From Rhodopirellula sp. (GTDB lineage: Bacteria; Planctomycetota; Planctomycetia; Pirellulales; Pirellulaceae), in NCBI GenBank assembly GCA_003513555.1, contig DOPG01000371.1:1-34922 (forward strand): a stretch of 34,922 nucleotides of DNA, in the 5' to 3' direction. The position numbers and the translations under genes are program-made. Below, one piece after another: positions 34,876-34,922 of this stretch (position 1 is its first letter; each line of letters begins with the position of its first letter). A model generated the notes under the pieces. The model did not search any database and was not told the DNA's origin. It saw nothing but the letters and a program-made list of their open reading frames with translations.

Positions 34876-34922
34876 GTAGCTTTATGCGTGTTCCGCAGTC
34901 GTGTTAAGTTGTGGTCGTGTTA
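34876..34922. other. Window end, downstream of DUF1501 copy 3
   Basis: 47 bp with no visible gene or terminator. Confidence 0.3.

Overview
The window looks like a chromosomal segment of a Planctomycetota bacterium (probably Pirellulales-like, marine or freshwater). The main reason is three copies of a gene pair typical of planctomycetes and their relatives: a large exported protein with PSCyt1, DUF1549 and DUF1553 domains, followed by a Tat-exported DUF1501 protein. Two formylglycine sulfatases, a five-haem cytochrome and many exported proteins fit the same picture. I assigned no species. I see 19 protein-coding genes and no rRNA, tRNA, CRISPR array, insertion sequence or phage gene.

Left part (1-8300), all on the minus strand. 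It holds an exported SYLF-domain protein, a DUF502 membrane protein, a three-module redoxin / cytochrome c / copper type II monooxygenase-like protein, an OmpR-type response regulator overlapping its sensor kinase by 4 bp, and a cyclopropane-fatty-acid-synthase family methyltransferase. A perfect 14-bp palindrome lies upstream of the two-component operon.

Middle part (8300-17500). An 800-bp stretch carries what may be the remains of a frameshifted gene. It is followed by the first PSCyt1-DUF1549-DUF1553 / DUF1501 pair, a YaiI/YqxD-family protein, a minus-strand operon of an epoxide-hydrolase-like protein and an acetyl-xylan-esterase-family hydrolase, and a Pth2-type peptidyl-tRNA hydrolase.

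Right part (17500-34922). A secreted five-haem cytochrome overlaps a secreted glucose/sorbosone-dehydrogenase-like beta-propeller. Two divergent sulfatases of different subfamilies come next. Two further PSCyt1-DUF1549-DUF1553 / DUF1501 pairs fill the rest.

How the genes may work together (inference): sulfatases and an esterase strip sulfate and acyl groups from algal-type polysaccharide. The exported cytochrome, propeller and PSCyt1 proteins could couple oxidation of sugars, or some other envelope process, to electron transport. The three PSCyt1 proteins differ mainly in inserted carbohydrate-binding-like modules (discoidin-like, none, two LamG-like), which suggests paralogues specialised for different substrates. 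The function of the DUF1549/DUF1553/DUF1501 proteins is not established and cannot be proven from sequence alone.
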